Part shown: one piece after another, positions 62,563-64,000 of the stretch
Numbering within the stretch: the stretch's first letter is position 1
How the letters are laid out: the number at the start of each line of letters is the position of its first letter
Origin: Bacteroidota bacterium
GTDB taxonomy: Bacteria; Bacteroidota; Bacteroidia; AKYH767-A; OLB10
Length of the DNA: 64,000 nucleotides
Assembly: GCA_016721435.1 (NCBI GenBank)
Contig: JADKIC010000020.1
Coordinates: forward strand, 1-64,000
Direction: 5' to 3'
Translations under genes and position numbers: made by a program
The notes under the pieces: generated by a model
The model's input: only the letters and a program-made list of their open reading frames with translations
Told to the model about the DNA's origin: nothing
Databases searched by the model: none

Positions 62563-62640
62563 CATTCTATCTAAATGAATGGAATTTAATCCGAAGTTAA
62601 AACAATTCAAATTTAAGGGGAATTATCATTTCATAACGAG

Positions 62641-62649
62641 TAATTTTGC
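62641..62649 (+). promoter_or_regulatory. Promoter -7 element (TAATTTTGC) for the membrane protein gene
   Basis: A perfect TAnnTTTGC match 20 bases before the ATG at 62670. Confidence 0.5.
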
Positions 62650-62669
62650 AATTCATTAAAAGTTTGTAA

Positions 62670-63243
62670 ATGGGAGAATTCTGGAAAATAATTCAGGTTA
62701 TATTACTAAGCAGCGTAAAATTTGTTGCAGGACCTCCATTTGCGTACTATGATAAACGTTATGATTTTTCAAATCTGGAAACGGTGCTCTACAGTGTTAT
62801 TGGTGGAATGCTGGGGGTCATCATCTTTACTTATCTTTCTCAGCCATTTTTACACTTGAACATTGGATCGTAAATAAATTCAGAAAGCATTTTTCTAAAC
62901 CACAACCCTTCTCCACTCCGGTCGCGGATATTGACGGAACATAGAAATTAAGTACGAGTATATTGCAAAAGAAGAGTATAAAAGGCGTATTTTCACCAAA
63001 CGCAACAGGCGGATTGTTAAAGTCTGGAAAAAATACGGTCTAACCGGAATTGCAATCATCACACCGGTTATCCTTTCCATTCCGATCGGAACGATTGTCG
63101 CCAATAGTCTGGAATCAAACAAAAAGAAAATCTTTTTATACATGTTCATCTCTTTAATGCTTTGGTCCGTCACTATGACAATGGCCTTTGAATTATACCA
63201 TGTAGCAACAGTTAAAGATTTGCAGCAACAGGTCATACCATGA
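62670..63243 (+). CDS. Membrane protein of unknown function (frameshifted)
   Basis: About 190 residues once rejoined. The start MGEFWKIIQVILLSSVKFVA is followed by VLYSVIGGMLGVIIFTYLSQ (first membrane pair). A central basic, Lys/Arg-rich stretch (AKEEYKRRIFTKRNRRIVKV) follows in a shifted frame, then GLTGIAIITPVILSIPIGTI and FISLMLWSVTMTMAFELYH. Four hydrophobic segments in two pairs with a charged linker. Breaks lie near 62840 and within 62870-62960. The last TGA (63241-63243) overlaps the HAD gene ATG. Function unknown. Confidence 0.62.
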
Positions 63244-63944
63244 AAAAACATAGTCATATATTTTTTGATCTTGACCATACCTTATGGGACACTGATCGAA
63301 ACGCCGAAGAAAGTCTGAGAGAAATTTTCATCGATCAACAACTCAAAGAGAAAGGCATTCCCGATTTCGAGCAATTTCATATTTGCTATAAAAATCATAA
63401 CGAACGTTTATGGGGTTTATACGCTGAGAATAAAGTTGGAAAGGATGCAGTACGTGTTCATCGTTTCCTGAATACCTTACAGGATTTTCAAATTCACGAT
63501 CCAAACATTGCCCATCAAATAGCCGATCATTTCGTAGAGCGGACACCCAACAGAAAACATCTAATTCCGGGGGCTCTTGAATTGCTTGACCAACTTCATG
63601 GAAACTATCACCTTAGTATTATTACCAATGGCTTCAAAGAGGCTCAGCATATAAAACTGAAAGCCTCCGGATTGGATAAATATTTTGACACAGTTTTTAT
63701 ATCAGAAGAAGTGGGCGTTCACAAACCCGACCCAAAAATTTTCAACCATGCCGTAAAACAAGCCGGAGCGGTCCATATCTCTGATTGCATGATGATAGGG
63801 GATACTTATCAAACAGATGTTTTTGGCGCCTTAAATGCAGGCATGACCGCAGTCCATTTCGCGCCGGGAATCGAAAAGAGCCACGAACTTCCGGTAATAA
63901 CTATTAGACAGCTGAACGAGATTTTGGAACACCTGGGGAATTGA
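63240..63944 (+). CDS. HAD superfamily phosphatase, YjjG-type pyrimidine nucleotidase
   Basis: Intact, 234 residues. HAD motif I FFDLDHTLWDT, motif II SIITNGFKEA, motif III Lys in HKPDPKIFN, motif IV MMIGDTYQTDVFG; a helical cap lies between I and II (about 18-100). The pattern and length match noncanonical pyrimidine nucleotidases that clear damaged dUMP-type nucleotides, though a role on other phosphates is possible. It starts within the stop of the preceding membrane protein gene (ATGA). Confidence 0.85.
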   Translation: MKKHSHIFFDLDHTLWDTDRNAEESLREIFIDQQLKEKGIPDFEQFHICYKNHNERLWGLYAENKVGKDAVRVHRFLNTLQDFQIHDPNIAHQIADHFVERTPNRKHLIPGALELLDQLHGNYHLSIITNGFKEAQHIKLKASGLDKYFDTVFISEEVGVHKPDPKIFNHAVKQAGAVHISDCMMIGDTYQTDVFGALNAGMTAVHFAPGIEKSHELPVITIRQLNEILEHLGN

Positions 63945-63949
63945 TGAAT

Positions 63950-63997
63950 TGTCGATTTGAAAATTTATTTGAAAATTTGAAAATTTGAAAATGTGTT
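63950..63997. repeat. TTTGAAAA octamer repeat at the window edge
   Basis: GATTTGAAAATTTATTTGAAAATTTGAAAATTTG starts about 6 bp after the HAD gene stop and continues towards the window end; it may extend beyond it. It is a variant of the TTTGAAGA unit at 19151-19230 and 50851-50880. Confidence 0.8.
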
Positions 63998-64000
63998 GAA

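Noticed and set aside
1..64000. Mass pseudogene formation as in a reduced symbiont genome
   Set aside because: Essential replication and ribosome genes are hit as often as accessory ones, and many breaks fall at homopolymers, which fits read error better.

Overview
This is a 64-kb piece of a chromosome from a member of the Bacteroidota, probably an uncultured environmental lineage. Four things point there. Several secreted proteins end in type IX secretion (T9SS) sorting domains. One giant protein carries SprB-type repeats. Promoters follow the Bacteroidota -7 pattern TAnnTTTGC, often a few bases before the start codon, with little sign of Shine-Dalgarno sites. Families such as DUF4421, the GlmU-like sugar nucleotidyltransferase and the fused alpha/beta 2-oxoacid dehydrogenase E1 are typical of the phylum. 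The DNA is AT-rich. The class or genus cannot be fixed from the sequence alone.

Layout. 1-6100: secreted proteins (a CotH-type T9SS protein), an FkbM methyltransferase, an MFS transporter and a 41-bp tandem repeat ending in a long hairpin. 6100-11130 (minus strand): DUF58 protein, thioredoxin, DNA polymerase III alpha. 11390-15015: a T9SS repeat protein and an M14 carboxypeptidase. 15145-16311: rpsP-rimM. 16327-21205 (minus): a lipoprotein with a type 1 periplasmic-binding fold, guaA, and a DEAD-box helicase. 21777-29044: a small exported protein and a roughly 2,200-residue SprB-repeat T9SS protein. 29392-40733: thiolase, NlpC/P60 peptidase, NUDIX, pyrE, SRPBCC, birA, and the run rsfS-ftsH-LUD protein-DUF2007-cdsA-patatin. 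40660-46664 (minus): fused E1, lon, GlmU-like protein. 46743-52931: TPR protein, O-methyltransferase and several proteins of unknown function. 53062-54104 (minus): membrane protein and ECF sigma factor. 54277-63944: E2 acyltransferase, tRNA-Glu, rpsT, radC, a tight envelope/glycan gene cluster (two deacetylases, AAC(3)-like and GNAT acyltransferases, SDR) running into upp, then a membrane protein and a YjjG-type phosphatase.

The main caution is sequence quality. About half of the genes are broken by one-base shifts, many next to homopolymers, and this includes genes a cell cannot lose (dnaE, rpsP, guaA, rimM). Three genes (lon, pyrE, dnaE) also lack internal blocks that the families always have. 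The plain reading is an assembly from error-prone reads, not mass pseudogene formation. I therefore annotate whole reconstructed genes and give the approximate breakpoints.

No phage, integrated element, CRISPR array, toxin-antitoxin or recognisable defence system is present. The most unusual material lies between genes: a palindromic element present twice 20 kb apart with a pair-preserving change, octamer tandem repeats at three loci, a roughly 285-bp AAATACG array, and the 41-bp repeat. The most interesting gene group is the overlapping glycan-modification cluster at 56963-61857.
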